Shown piece by piece: positions 42,676-51,457 of a stretch of DNA of 58,144 nucleotides (position 1 is the stretch's first letter; the number at the start of each line of letters is the position of its first letter). This DNA comes from JBJXHC01 sp046160825 (GTDB lineage: Bacteria; Bacteroidota; Ignavibacteria; UBA10030; UBA6906): the NCBI GenBank assembly GCA_046160825.1, contig JBJXHC010000130.1, positions 1 to 58,144 on the forward strand. Direction: 5' to 3'. A model generated the notes under the pieces. That model did no database searches, was not told where the DNA came from, and was given only the letters and a program-made list of their open reading frames with translations. The translations under genes and the position numbers were made by a program.

Positions 42676-43596
42676 ATGAAGCACAAACCATTTACGCTTG
42701 TCATCGGAATTCTATTCCTGATGTCCTTTTTCATCGCAGGGTGTTACACGCAGGTCGGTTCTACCCGCATGGAAACACCTGATGAGGAGGAAGTCTATGA
42801 AGAGACGGCGGCTGTAGAAGAGGAAGCGTACGTCGATTCATCAGCAATCGATGAACAGTCAAACGACTACTACTTCGATGATTACGGTTACCCGCGCAAC
42901 AGATTTTACCTCGGATATTATTATCCATCAACAGTTCTTCTCGGCGTTGGAGTGGGATATTACTACGATCCGTGGTATGTGCGATATTATGATCCGTGGT
43001 GGTGCTGGAATTATGCGCCCGTGTATTCGGGCTGGTGGAATCCATATGGGTACGGGTATTATCCACCTGTGTGGGGACACTATCCGGTGTATCGTGATCG
43101 TGATTATGCGGGGGGTGGTCGTGGCACAACGAGGACGGTCGGCAGCACGAGGGGTAGTGCAGGAGGACGAGGCTCGGAGAGTGTCTATCGCGGCACGGAT
43201 GCCGGGCGAATAGATCTCCCCACGGGAGTGCGCAGTGCAACCGGTACCTCGCGTCCCAAAGCAACTAAAACAACAAAGACACCAACCGGCAACCGCGAGG
43301 TAACGGGAACACGTGGAACTTCTCGTGAAGGCTCATCGGTGCGTAGCGGATCATCGCGCACAGGAGGATCACGAACAAGCACAGGCACACGTACAGCACC
43401 GCGGCGACCGGCGAAGCAACCGGAAAGCACTACTCCACCCGCAGGAAACAGTGGCGGTTCACGCGGCAGCGGTGGCAGATCGGTTGCTCCTGCGCCATCA
43501 ACACCGCCGAGCAATCCCCCGGCAAATACCGGCCGTGGTGGTGACTCGCGGGGTGGCGGGAATTCCGGATCTTCGCGGGGCGGCGGCAAACGCTGA
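42676..43596 (+). CDS. Lipoprotein with Tyr-rich middle and Gly/Arg/Ser-rich tail
   Basis: The 306-residue product has a lipoprotein signal ending FFIAGC, an acidic stretch (TPDEEEVYEETAAVEEEAY), a middle rich in Tyr, Trp and Pro (YYYDPWYVRYYDPWW, YGYGYYPPVWGHYPVYRD), and a 150-residue basic low-complexity tail of Gly, Arg, Ser and Thr (for example SRGGGNSGSSRGGGKR). It should sit at the outer membrane. No enzyme motif is present. Such charge-separated proteins may bind polymers or nucleic acid outside the cell, which is a guess. An AAAGGA precedes the ATG. Confidence 0.65.
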   Translation: MKHKPFTLVIGILFLMSFFIAGCYTQVGSTRMETPDEEEVYEETAAVEEEAYVDSSAIDEQSNDYYFDDYGYPRNRFYLGYYYPSTVLLGVGVGYYYDPWYVRYYDPWWCWNYAPVYSGWWNPYGYGYYPPVWGHYPVYRDRDYAGGGRGTTRTVGSTRGSAGGRGSESVYRGTDAGRIDLPTGVRSATGTSRPKATKTTKTPTGNREVTGTRGTSREGSSVRSGSSRTGGSRTSTGTRTAPRRPAKQPESTTPPAGNSGGSRGSGGRSVAPAPSTPPSNPPANTGRGGDSRGGGNSGSSRGGGKR

Positions 43597-43630
43597 TGAT
43601 CATCAACACATCGACAATTTTGGAGATTGA

Positions 43631-45079
43631 ATGAGAGTGCGAACGTGCAGAGGACTCAAACTATATTGTCTTTCATTACTCACATTGTTGGTAGGAATAT
43701 CATCGCAAGCTCTGGCGCAGTTTCCTGAGGATGCACTTCGTTTCGCAACGCCGGGCATAGGCGTGGGCGCTCGATCTCTAGGGATGGGAAACGCTTATAC
43801 CGGTGTTGCGAACGATTATACCGCGCTCTTCTGGAACCCGGCAGGCCTCGCACAGATCGAGCACGGCGAGTTCTCCTTCGGACTCTCCCAACTGAATTTC
43901 AAGGATAAGAGTCAGTTCTTCGATCAGAACCAATCGTACACCAACAACGCAACGAATCTGAACTCTCTCGGCCTCGTGTTTCCCGTGCCGGTGCGACAAG
44001 GCAGTCTGGTGTTCGCGTTTGGCTATGCGCGCCAGAGCAATTTCACAACGGGCCTCTCGTTCGAGGGATTCAATCCGAACACCAGCATTATCCAGACGTG
44101 GGCACCCGACAGCTCGTTCTATCCACCAGACGTTACAATTGCTGAAGAACTGGGTCTTGCCTACGCCGATACTAATACCGGACGTTTCAACAGTAAAATC
44201 ATCAACCGGGTGACTCAATCCGGCAAGGTTCTGGAAGGCGGAGGCGTCAACAACTGGTCTGCCGGAGTTGCCATTGATGCAGCAAAAAATCTCTCCGTCG
44301 GAGCGACGCTGACGTATGCAACGGGCAGCTATACCTACGAACGATCATACACAGAAGCCGATACACGCCGTCTTTATGAAACCACGCCCTTCGACTTTGA
44401 TAGGGTGACTGTTGAAGATATGGTGGAGAGTGATCTCTCGGGATTCAACGCCAAGCTCGGTCTGCTTTATCGGGTGCCTGAACGATTCCGGTTTGGTCTG
44501 ACGATAAAAACACCAACGACGTTTGAGGTGACCGAAAACTTCAGCACGACGGCAAACAGCTACTTTGACAACGGAGATATCCTGCCCACTGCCGGACCAT
44601 ATGAGGTCTTCGGTGAAGGCAAGTACGATGTCGCCACGCCTTGGGTATTCGGTGCCGGCGTTTCCGTGATCATCCGCGACCTGGTGCTTTCCGGTGATGT
44701 GGAGTATACAGACTGGACGCAGTTGAAATTTGAAGATGCGAATGCCGATTTGATCTCACTGAATAAGGACATCAAGGAGATTTTCCGGCCTACGGCAAAC
44801 CTTCGGGCAGGAGCGGAGTATGATATCCGTGATGTTGGAGTGAGAGTAAGAGGTGGATTCATCTATAATCCTTCTCCCTACGAAGGTGATCCTTCGTCGT
44901 TCGATCAGAAGTATATTACCGGCGGACTTGGCATTCTGCTCAGTGAGTTCACGATGCTCGACCTTGGGTATGCCCGCGGCTGGTGGAAGACATTTCGCTC
45001 GAATTACGACACTTCATCCCTCGTGAGCGAAGACATCAGCACCAACAACTTTATCCTCACATTCTCTTACCGCTTCTGA
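43631..45079 (+). CDS. OmpP1/FadL-like or PorV-like outer-membrane protein
   Basis: The 482-residue protein has a signal peptide ending SQALAQ and opens with FATPGIGVGARSLGMGNAYTGVANDYTALFWNPAGLA, the PorV/UPF0164 signature. The rest is a beta barrel with aromatic strand ends, finishing in FILTFSYRF, the usual outer-membrane terminal motif. PorV serves as a type IX secretion outer-membrane component in Bacteroidota; other members are lipid or substrate channels, and which applies is unclear. It is followed by a hairpin terminator 33 bases downstream. Confidence 0.8.
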   Translation: MRVRTCRGLKLYCLSLLTLLVGISSQALAQFPEDALRFATPGIGVGARSLGMGNAYTGVANDYTALFWNPAGLAQIEHGEFSFGLSQLNFKDKSQFFDQNQSYTNNATNLNSLGLVFPVPVRQGSLVFAFGYARQSNFTTGLSFEGFNPNTSIIQTWAPDSSFYPPDVTIAEELGLAYADTNTGRFNSKIINRVTQSGKVLEGGGVNNWSAGVAIDAAKNLSVGATLTYATGSYTYERSYTEADTRRLYETTPFDFDRVTVEDMVESDLSGFNAKLGLLYRVPERFRFGLTIKTPTTFEVTENFSTTANSYFDNGDILPTAGPYEVFGEGKYDVATPWVFGAGVSVIIRDLVLSGDVEYTDWTQLKFEDANADLISLNKDIKEIFRPTANLRAGAEYDIRDVGVRVRGGFIYNPSPYEGDPSSFDQKYITGGLGILLSEFTMLDLGYARGWWKTFRSNYDTSSLVSEDISTNNFILTFSYRF

Positions 45080-45081
45080 CG

Positions 45082-45110
45082 TTGCAAGAGTAAGGTCGAT
45101 TCGATATATT
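45082..45110 (+). promoter_or_regulatory. Promoter of the penicillin-acylase-family gene, overlapping a terminator
   Basis: TTGCAA (45082-45087) and TATATT (45105-45110) are separated by 17 bases. The start of transcription would be about 45117, inside the left arm of the terminator hairpin that ends the PorV-like gene. The new transcript would therefore carry only the right arm. Confidence 0.65.
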
Positions 45111-45111
45111 G

Positions 45112-45140
45112 AAGTCCGTCCATAGTGACGGACTTTTTCT
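45112..45140 (+). terminator. Rho-independent terminator after the PorV-like gene
   Basis: AAGTCCGTC (45112-45120) and GACGGACTT (45127-45135) make a perfect 9-bp stem with loop CATAGT, followed by TTTCTTTT. It ends the upstream transcript. An upstream TTG at 45109 in the next gene's frame would start translation inside this hairpin and is therefore rejected. Confidence 0.85.
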
Positions 45141-45162
45141 TTTCCCCCCATTTGGAGCGTTG

Positions 45163-47580
45163 TTGAGTACCAGAGCAAAGGTGATCATCGGTTTGCTCGG
45201 CGTTGCTGTTCTCGTCGGCGTCGCGGTCTTTCTCTTCCTCAGGTATCAAGTCTTCAAATCCCATCCCCAAACTACAGGTTCCATCTCTGTCCCCGGCTTG
45301 CATGCCCTTGTGAACGTCCATCGGGATGAATTCGGTGTTCCCATTATCGAAGCGGCGGATGAGCACGACCTGATGTTTGCGACGGGATTCGTGCATGCAC
45401 AGGACAGGCTCTGGCAAATGGACATGGCGCGTCGTATCGGCGAAGGACGGCTGTCCGAGATCTTCGGGAGTGTCACACTCGAATTCGACAAGATGTTCAG
45501 GATTCTCGGCATCCGCGCGGTCTCGGACGAGATTGAACGGAACATCACCGAGGAATCCCGCAACCGACTCGCCTCGTATGCCGAAGGAGTGAATGCGTTC
45601 ATCGACGCGAACAACGGAAAGTATCCCATCGAGTTCGACATGCTGGACTATAAACCGGAGCACTGGCAACCGGTTCACAGCATCATGATCGGGAGACTGA
45701 TGGCGTGGGAATTGAACCTCTCGTGGTGGGTTGATTTGACCCTCGGTGCGATTACACAGCAAGTTGGATTGGAGAAAGCGGTGGATGTGTTTCCTACGTT
45801 CCCCGCCGCCGTTCCCCCTGTAGTTCCATCGGGTGAATGGCAGCGCTATGCAGGTATCGGCGTCGGGTTCATGCACACGGCAAGGGAGTTCCATGAATTC
45901 TTCGGATACTCAGGCGCGTTGGGCGGAAGCAACGCGTGGGTTGTCGCCCCGGCGAAATCTGCCACAGGAAAAGTGATTCTCGCAAACGATGCGCATCTTC
46001 AATTACATTCCCCGGCAAAGTTCTACGAAGTCCATCTTCGAGCACCCGGATATGATGTGGCGGGAATGTCCATCCCCGGTATTCCCATGGTTATCATCGG
46101 GCGAAATGCCTCCATCGTCTGGGGACTAACGAATGCCATGGCCGATGACGCGGATTTTTATATTGAGCAAATAGACTCCACAAACCCAACGCGTTATCTC
46201 TATGATGATGAATGGAAGCCATTGACCATCAGGGAGGAAGAGATACGTGTCAAGGATGATACAACCGTGACCCTCACCATTCGGGCAACGCACCACGGTC
46301 CGATTGTCACAGACGTAGAAACGATGTTGAAGAAGGCTGGTCTTCCCTTCGTTGCCAGTATGCGGTGGACGGGACATGAAGTGAACGATCAGCTTGAAGC
46401 GTTCAACAAAATCAACAGGGCGACAAACTGGGAGGAGTTCAAGGCCGGCGTTCGCGAGTTTGCCGGCCCGGGACAGAACTTTGTATACGGTGATAGCGAA
46501 GGGAATATCGGCTATTGGTGCGGGCTGAAGTTGCCCATCCGCGGCAAGCAAAACACCACGCTTCCGCTCCCCGGTTGGGATCCATCGGTAGAATGGAAGG
46601 GGTATGTTCCGTTCGAGAAACTGCCGCATCTCTTCAACCCGACAGAAGGATACATCGCCACTGCAAACAACAAGCTTATGGATGATTCTTATCCTTATCA
46701 TATTTCCGATATGTGGGAACCACCGTCACGCATTCAACGCCTGCGCGAAGTTCTGAGCGGTGGGGAGAAGTTTACCCCGCAGGACTTCGAGCGATTGCAG
46801 AACGATAAATACTCGGTGCACGCACGGGAATTCCTCCCGTATATTCTTGCGGCGTGTGAGGACAGCGCGTTCGATCTGACGAACAAGAGATTGATTATCG
46901 AATATCTCCGGAACTGGGATTTTGTTTTCGGAGTGGATGACATTGCAACGAGCATCTACCAGCAGTTCTTTGTCAAGTTACTGGAGAACAGTTTCAAAGA
47001 TGAAATGGGGGAAGCCCTCTTTCATGACTATGTCATCCTCGTCAATGTTCCGATTCGTGTGACAACAAGGCTCGTGGTGGAAGGAACATCAACCTGGTTT
47101 GACAACATCAACACCACCGGGATTGAAACGCGGGACGATATCATACGGCAGAGTATGCGTGAAGCCGTTGAGGCCTTGCGTCAACGATTTGGCTCGGAGA
47201 TGAAAGTCTGGCAATGGGGAGAACTCCATACTGTGACGCTGCAACACCCGTTCGGACTCCAGAAGCCGCTCGATCGCATATTCAATATCGGCCCCTTCCC
47301 CTATGGCGGTGGATCGACAACGCTGGTCAGCGGTGAGTACAGTTACAACAATCCATTCGCTGTGACTGTTGGCGCGTCCATCCGGCAGATCGTTGACTTT
47401 GCAACACCGGGCGAGGCACGGACGATATTGCCCAGCGGTCAATCGGGACAGGTGCTTCATAAGCACTATGACGACCAAACGCATCTGTGGCTGAACGGCG
47501 GCTACAAAACTGTGCGGACGAGTGTTCCACTGGAAGAGGATGCCCGATGGCAACATCTGGTTCTGGAGCCTGCCCGATGA
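45163..47580 (+). CDS. Penicillin-acylase-family N-terminal serine hydrolase
   Basis: The 805-residue protein is a membrane-anchored precursor: a hydrophobic segment at residues 7-27, then VHRDEFGVPIIEAADEHDLMFATGFVHAQDRLWQMDMARRIGEGRL in pattern, typical of the alpha chain. Gly255-Ser256 in GALGGSNAWVV is the autocleavage site that frees the catalytic serine of the beta chain. IVWGLTNAMADDADFYIEQID and GNIGYWCGLKLPIR follow. The family hydrolyses amides such as acyl-homoserine lactones and beta-lactams. The true substrate cannot be told. I use the TTG at 45163, five bases after GGAG. Confidence 0.88.
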   Translation: MSTRAKVIIGLLGVAVLVGVAVFLFLRYQVFKSHPQTTGSISVPGLHALVNVHRDEFGVPIIEAADEHDLMFATGFVHAQDRLWQMDMARRIGEGRLSEIFGSVTLEFDKMFRILGIRAVSDEIERNITEESRNRLASYAEGVNAFIDANNGKYPIEFDMLDYKPEHWQPVHSIMIGRLMAWELNLSWWVDLTLGAITQQVGLEKAVDVFPTFPAAVPPVVPSGEWQRYAGIGVGFMHTAREFHEFFGYSGALGGSNAWVVAPAKSATGKVILANDAHLQLHSPAKFYEVHLRAPGYDVAGMSIPGIPMVIIGRNASIVWGLTNAMADDADFYIEQIDSTNPTRYLYDDEWKPLTIREEEIRVKDDTTVTLTIRATHHGPIVTDVETMLKKAGLPFVASMRWTGHEVNDQLEAFNKINRATNWEEFKAGVREFAGPGQNFVYGDSEGNIGYWCGLKLPIRGKQNTTLPLPGWDPSVEWKGYVPFEKLPHLFNPTEGYIATANNKLMDDSYPYHISDMWEPPSRIQRLREVLSGGEKFTPQDFERLQNDKYSVHAREFLPYILAACEDSAFDLTNKRLIIEYLRNWDFVFGVDDIATSIYQQFFVKLLENSFKDEMGEALFHDYVILVNVPIRVTTRLVVEGTSTWFDNINTTGIETRDDIIRQSMREAVEALRQRFGSEMKVWQWGELHTVTLQHPFGLQKPLDRIFNIGPFPYGGGSTTLVSGEYSYNNPFAVTVGASIRQIVDFATPGEARTILPSGQSGQVLHKHYDDQTHLWLNGGYKTVRTSVPLEEDARWQHLVLEPAR

Positions 47581-47604
47581 AGGCAGCTTCCCGATAAGCA
47601 AGCA

Positions 47605-47617
47605 GGAGAAATTCTCC
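47605..47617. repeat. 13-base palindrome upstream of pyk
   Basis: GGAGAA-A-TTCTCC is a perfect dyad in the 106-base gap before pyk. It could be an operator for the pyruvate kinase gene, or chance. No promoter of the common form is seen in this gap. Confidence 0.25.
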
Positions 47618-47686
47618 CGATACCGTTAGAACCACGAACACCACTGGCGGCAACAAGCCCCATTACGAATACATAGGACACCATCA

Positions 47687-49123
47687 ATGCACGGAAAAAC
47701 TAAAACCGTTTGTACACTCGGACCTTCCACCAGCAGCACCGAGATGCTGGTTCAACTCATTCACGCGGGTATGGATGTGGTGAGATTGAACTTCTCCCAC
47801 GGCACGTACGAAGACCACCTTGTAACGCTGCAACATGTCCATGAAGCAATGGAACGTACCGGTGAACACCTTGCTGTATTGCAGGACCTCCAGGGCCCCA
47901 AGATCCGTATCGGCGATCTGAACGTCCCATTTGTAGAATTGCGGCCGGGAGCCCGCTTCAGCATTACCACCGATCCCATCATCGGTGACGAAACACGAGT
48001 GAGCACGACGTACATGAACCTTACGAAAGATGTCCATCCTGGTGATAGGATTCTGTTGGATGATGGAAAGCTGCGTGTTCAGGTGTTGGAAGTAAAACAG
48101 AACGACGTGGTGTGCGAGGTGGTGATCGGTGGAACGCTTTCGGCACACAAGGGCATCAATCTCCCGAATGTTGCGGTAAGTGCCCCGTCGTTTACCGCGA
48201 AGGACCTGCGTGATCTTGAGTTTGGCATCAAGCACGACATCGACTTCGTGGCGCTCTCGTTTGTTCGTACCGCGGAGGATATCAAAGAACTGCGCTCTGC
48301 AATCATCGAGCGCATCAAGGAAGGGCGTTACCTGCCTATCATTGCCAAGATCGAGAAGCCACAGGCGGTTGCCAATATCGATTCGATCATTGCAGAAGCT
48401 GATGGAGTGATGGTTGCCCGCGGCGACCTCGGCGTGGAGTTGCCGCCGGAGGATGTTCCCATTCTCCAGAAAATGATCATCAAGAAATGTAACCAGGCGG
48501 GCAAGCCGGTTATTATCGCAACGCAGATGCTGGAATCCATGATCAACAACCCGACGCCAACCCGCGCCGAAGCGAACGACGTTGCCAACGCCGTTATCGA
48601 CGGCGGCGATGCGGTAATGCTCAGCGGCGAAACGTCTGTCGGCAAGTACCCGCTTGAGGCCGTGCAGATAATGGACCGGATCATCAAGAAAGTGGAAACA
48701 GAGTACGTCGGACAGTTGCGCGTGCTGGACAGGCCGCACGAGATTGTGGAGAGCCGTCTCGATGCCCTCGGTCGCGCGGCGTGTGTGCTTGCAGAGCAGA
48801 TGAGCGCAGCGGCAATCGTTACCGTGACACACTCGGGTCAGACGGCGCGTGTCATCTCACGCTACCGGCCGCGGCCAAGCATCATCGCCATTACCGACAG
48901 GGCCAAGATTCTCCGCCGGCTGCAACTGATCTGGGGCGTGCGTGGTATGGTGATCGACGGACACGACCTGACAGGAGACTCGGACAAGGCACTGGAGGTG
49001 ATTCAGCAACGATTGCTTGACTCGGGCATGATCAAACGCGGCGACTATGTTGTAATGATGGCCGGACAACCGTTCTTTGGTCGCGGTTCAACGAATTTCT
49101 TGAAGGTTGAGAAGGTGGAGTAA
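47687..49123 (+). CDS. pyk: Pyruvate kinase
   Basis: Pyruvate kinase converts PEP and ADP to pyruvate and ATP. The 478-residue product has TKTVCTLGPSTSS, MDVVRLNFSHGTYEDH, the active-site signature IIAKIEKPQAVANIDSIIAEADGVMVARGDLGVELP, and TRAEANDVANAVIDGGDAVMLSGETSVGKYP. The C-terminal allosteric domain is complete (RPRPSIIAITDRAKILRRLQLIWGVRGMVIDG). A TAGGA lies ahead of the ATG. Together with enolase at 7.5 kb it is the second glycolytic enzyme here, in a separate unit. Confidence 0.97.
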   Translation: MHGKTKTVCTLGPSTSSTEMLVQLIHAGMDVVRLNFSHGTYEDHLVTLQHVHEAMERTGEHLAVLQDLQGPKIRIGDLNVPFVELRPGARFSITTDPIIGDETRVSTTYMNLTKDVHPGDRILLDDGKLRVQVLEVKQNDVVCEVVIGGTLSAHKGINLPNVAVSAPSFTAKDLRDLEFGIKHDIDFVALSFVRTAEDIKELRSAIIERIKEGRYLPIIAKIEKPQAVANIDSIIAEADGVMVARGDLGVELPPEDVPILQKMIIKKCNQAGKPVIIATQMLESMINNPTPTRAEANDVANAVIDGGDAVMLSGETSVGKYPLEAVQIMDRIIKKVETEYVGQLRVLDRPHEIVESRLDALGRAACVLAEQMSAAAIVTVTHSGQTARVISRYRPRPSIIAITDRAKILRRLQLIWGVRGMVIDGHDLTGDSDKALEVIQQRLLDSGMIKRGDYVVMMAGQPFFGRGSTNFLKVEKVE

Positions 49124-49157
49124 TTTGCAACGCATGATCAGCCGTGAGGTTGTGTCC

Positions 49158-49604
49158 ATGAGGTTCTTCATTTCAATAGCGTTGGTGTTGACTCTTGTTT
49201 TGAGTTTCGGATGTTCGTCGTCCTCCCAAACGGGCAAACCTTCAGACGTTGTTGTGCCAGAGAACTGGTGGGGCCACTACAACTTGTCCATAGGCCAAAG
49301 ACTTGTTATCAACACGCTGAAGGTGACCATTGAATTCAAGGGGGCTATCGTTGACCCAATGGTCGAACGTAGCGATTCAATGCCTGGAAACGCGGTTGTG
49401 CTCTTGGAGATCAACCACAACGACACAAGCAGGGAGGTTCAAGTTACGACGAATACTGAATATTCCAGTGTTTGCGGTTGGTCTTGTTCATGCACTGGCA
49501 TTGCTGATGACCTACCATCATGGCTTATTTGTGCAAGCAGGCTCACCGAGGTTCGTGGTGTTTGGAACCTACGCGTGAACCTCAATCAACATTTTTATCA
49601 TTGA
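49158..49604 (+). CDS. Small lipoprotein of unknown function
   Basis: The 148-residue product has a lipoprotein signal with LSFGC and a Ser-rich linker (CSSSSQTGKPSD). The mature domain is beta-strand-like (LVINTLKVTIEFKGAIVD, NAVVLLEINHND, REVQVTTNTEY), with three cysteines clustered in SSVCGWSCSCTG that could bind metal or form disulphides. I place the start at the ATG at 49158 because the signal begins there; an upstream in-frame ATG at 49134 is possible. No family is recognised. It ends 36 bases before the convergent symporter gene. Confidence 0.6.
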   Translation: MRFFISIALVLTLVLSFGCSSSSQTGKPSDVVVPENWWGHYNLSIGQRLVINTLKVTIEFKGAIVDPMVERSDSMPGNAVVLLEINHNDTSREVQVTTNTEYSSVCGWSCSCTGIADDLPSWLICASRLTEVRGVWNLRVNLNQHFYH

Positions 49605-49639
49605 CGGTTAATTTCATAATCCATTTTGATTTCGTTTCC

Positions 49640-51400
49640 CTACTGGCTCACCGTCCCCCACCCACGCCGTGAAAGATCACGGTAGATCAACCAACCAGCC
49701 ACAAACGCTACCGCAAAGAAGAGCAATCCCATCATCGTATCGCCGAGCAGGAGTTTGCCCGTGCCGAAGAGCGTCATGTACACCAGCACCACGCCGGCAA
49801 GCCAGTCGACAATAAGAGACCCAAAACCAGAATCGCCCTTTACGTCGGGGAGTTTGTCGGCGATGGGTTTCCAGAGCGCACCTCCCGGATGGACGCGGCG
49901 ATAGAATGCGAACAACGTCGCTTCATCGGTCGGCTTGGTGAGATAGGTAACGACGAGCCAGCATGCGGTGGTGAAGCCGACGATGATGAACAGTGATTCA
50001 GGGAACCTGATTTCTGTTTGTGTGGAGACGAACCAGTAGCCGATGAACGGTGCGATCATCGCCGCAATCTCCGACCACGCGTTCACTCTCCACCAATACC
50101 AGCGGAGAATCAGCACAAGTCCGAGCCCGGCACCGGCTTCGATAATAAACGACCACGCGCCGGAGATCGTCTCCATATTTGCCGTGACAATGATGGAAAT
50201 CGCCATCATTCCCGCAGTGGCAAACCGTGCCATTGCCACGTAGTGCTTTTCATCCGCATCCTTTTTAATAAATCGTTTGTAGAAGTCATTGATAACGTAG
50301 GACGTTCCCCAATTCAGGTGCGTCGCTATCGTGGACATATATGCAGCGAGAAACGCTGCGACCAGGAGGCCGAGCAATCCGGGTGGGAGAAAATCGCGCA
50401 TGGCATATACGTAGCCGAGTTTTTTATCCGCTGTGCCAAGCTCCGGATAAAGGACGAGTGTAGCGAGTCCCGTGAGAATCCACGGCCACGGACGCAGACA
50501 GTAGTGCGCAATCGTAAACCAGAGTGTGGCAAGGAGCGAGTGTCTCTCGTCTTTAGCCGACATCATGCGTTGCGCAACGTAGCCGCCTCCGCCCGGTTCG
50601 GAACCCGGATACCACGAAGCCCACCATTGAATGGCAATGAACGCGAGGAATGCAGTGAAAGTGAGCGCCAGTGAAGTACCAATCTCGGCTGGACTTTCTC
50701 CAATCGACGGTAGGAAATTGAACGTCGAGGCGGGGAGCTTCTCCTGCAAGCCGGCAATTCCACCAACCTGAGGCAATCCGAGCACGATGAACGCCAGGAC
50801 TACGGTTCCCCCCATTGCAATGATGAACTGAAAGACATCGGTTACGGCAACGCCCCAGAGTCCGGAGGCCGCGGAATACATTGCCGTAATCACCATCGCT
50901 CCGACGACGTACCAGAGCACGATGTCCCGGGGAATACCGAACAGTCCCTCAAGGATGCTCATCATTGCAAGGTTCACCCATCCCATGATGATGCAGTTCA
51001 TGAAGATGCCGAGGTAGAGCGAGCGGAAGCCGCGCAAAAACGCTGCAGGTTTGCCAGAGTAGCGCAGCTCCGTCAACTCAACGTCTGTCATGATTCCGGC
51101 CCGACGCCAGAGTCGGGCGAAGAAGAACACCGTCAGCATGCCGCCGAACGCCATGTTCCACCAAAGCCAGTTGCCGGCGATGCCGTTTGTTGCGACAAGC
51201 TCGGTAACGGCGAGCGGAGTGTCCGCCGCGAATGTTGTTGCAACCATCGACGTACCAGCAAGCCACCAGGGCAAGTTACGACCCGACAGGAAAAACTCAG
51301 CGGTGCTCTTGCCTGCCCGGCGCGAGTAGTATATGCCGATAGCAATGCTTGCCACAAAATAGCCGATGATCAGCAGCCAATCGATGAGTTGAAGATGCAT
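49640..51400 (-). CDS. Sodium/solute symporter (SSS family)
   Basis: The 586-residue protein has about 14 membrane segments, the family signature region (AEFFLSGRNLPWWLAGTSMVATTFAADTPLAVTELVATNGIAGNWLWWNMAF) and the loop YSAASGLWGVAVTDVFQFIIAMGGT in which sodium site residues lie. Members bring sugars, amino acids, vitamins or organic anions into the cell with sodium. Which solute is carried is not evident. The second SSS gene lies upstream in the same direction, past the palindrome cluster. The C-terminal end has two extra membrane segments and a short tail (RDLSRRGWGTVSQ). Confidence 0.88.
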   Translation of the reverse strand: MHLQLIDWLLIIGYFVASIAIGIYYSRRAGKSTAEFFLSGRNLPWWLAGTSMVATTFAADTPLAVTELVATNGIAGNWLWWNMAFGGMLTVFFFARLWRRAGIMTDVELTELRYSGKPAAFLRGFRSLYLGIFMNCIIMGWVNLAMMSILEGLFGIPRDIVLWYVVGAMVITAMYSAASGLWGVAVTDVFQFIIAMGGTVVLAFIVLGLPQVGGIAGLQEKLPASTFNFLPSIGESPAEIGTSLALTFTAFLAFIAIQWWASWYPGSEPGGGGYVAQRMMSAKDERHSLLATLWFTIAHYCLRPWPWILTGLATLVLYPELGTADKKLGYVYAMRDFLPPGLLGLLVAAFLAAYMSTIATHLNWGTSYVINDFYKRFIKKDADEKHYVAMARFATAGMMAISIIVTANMETISGAWSFIIEAGAGLGLVLILRWYWWRVNAWSEIAAMIAPFIGYWFVSTQTEIRFPESLFIIVGFTTACWLVVTYLTKPTDEATLFAFYRRVHPGGALWKPIADKLPDVKGDSGFGSLIVDWLAGVVLVYMTLFGTGKLLLGDTMMGLLFFAVAFVAGWLIYRDLSRRGWGTVSQ

Positions 51401-51457
51401 ACGCCCTCTAAAGGTTCAAGAAAAGAGAGTGGAACCAGATCCTTGTATTGTCGCGAA

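Noticed and set aside
43140..43596. CRISPR or tandem DNA repeat in the Gly/Arg-rich coding region
   Set aside because: The repeats are short, irregular codon-level repeats of a low-complexity protein, without constant spacers.
45109..45162. Earlier TTG start for the penicillin-acylase-family gene
   Set aside because: It lies within the terminator hairpin and before the predicted start of transcription; the TTG at 45163 has a ribosome site.
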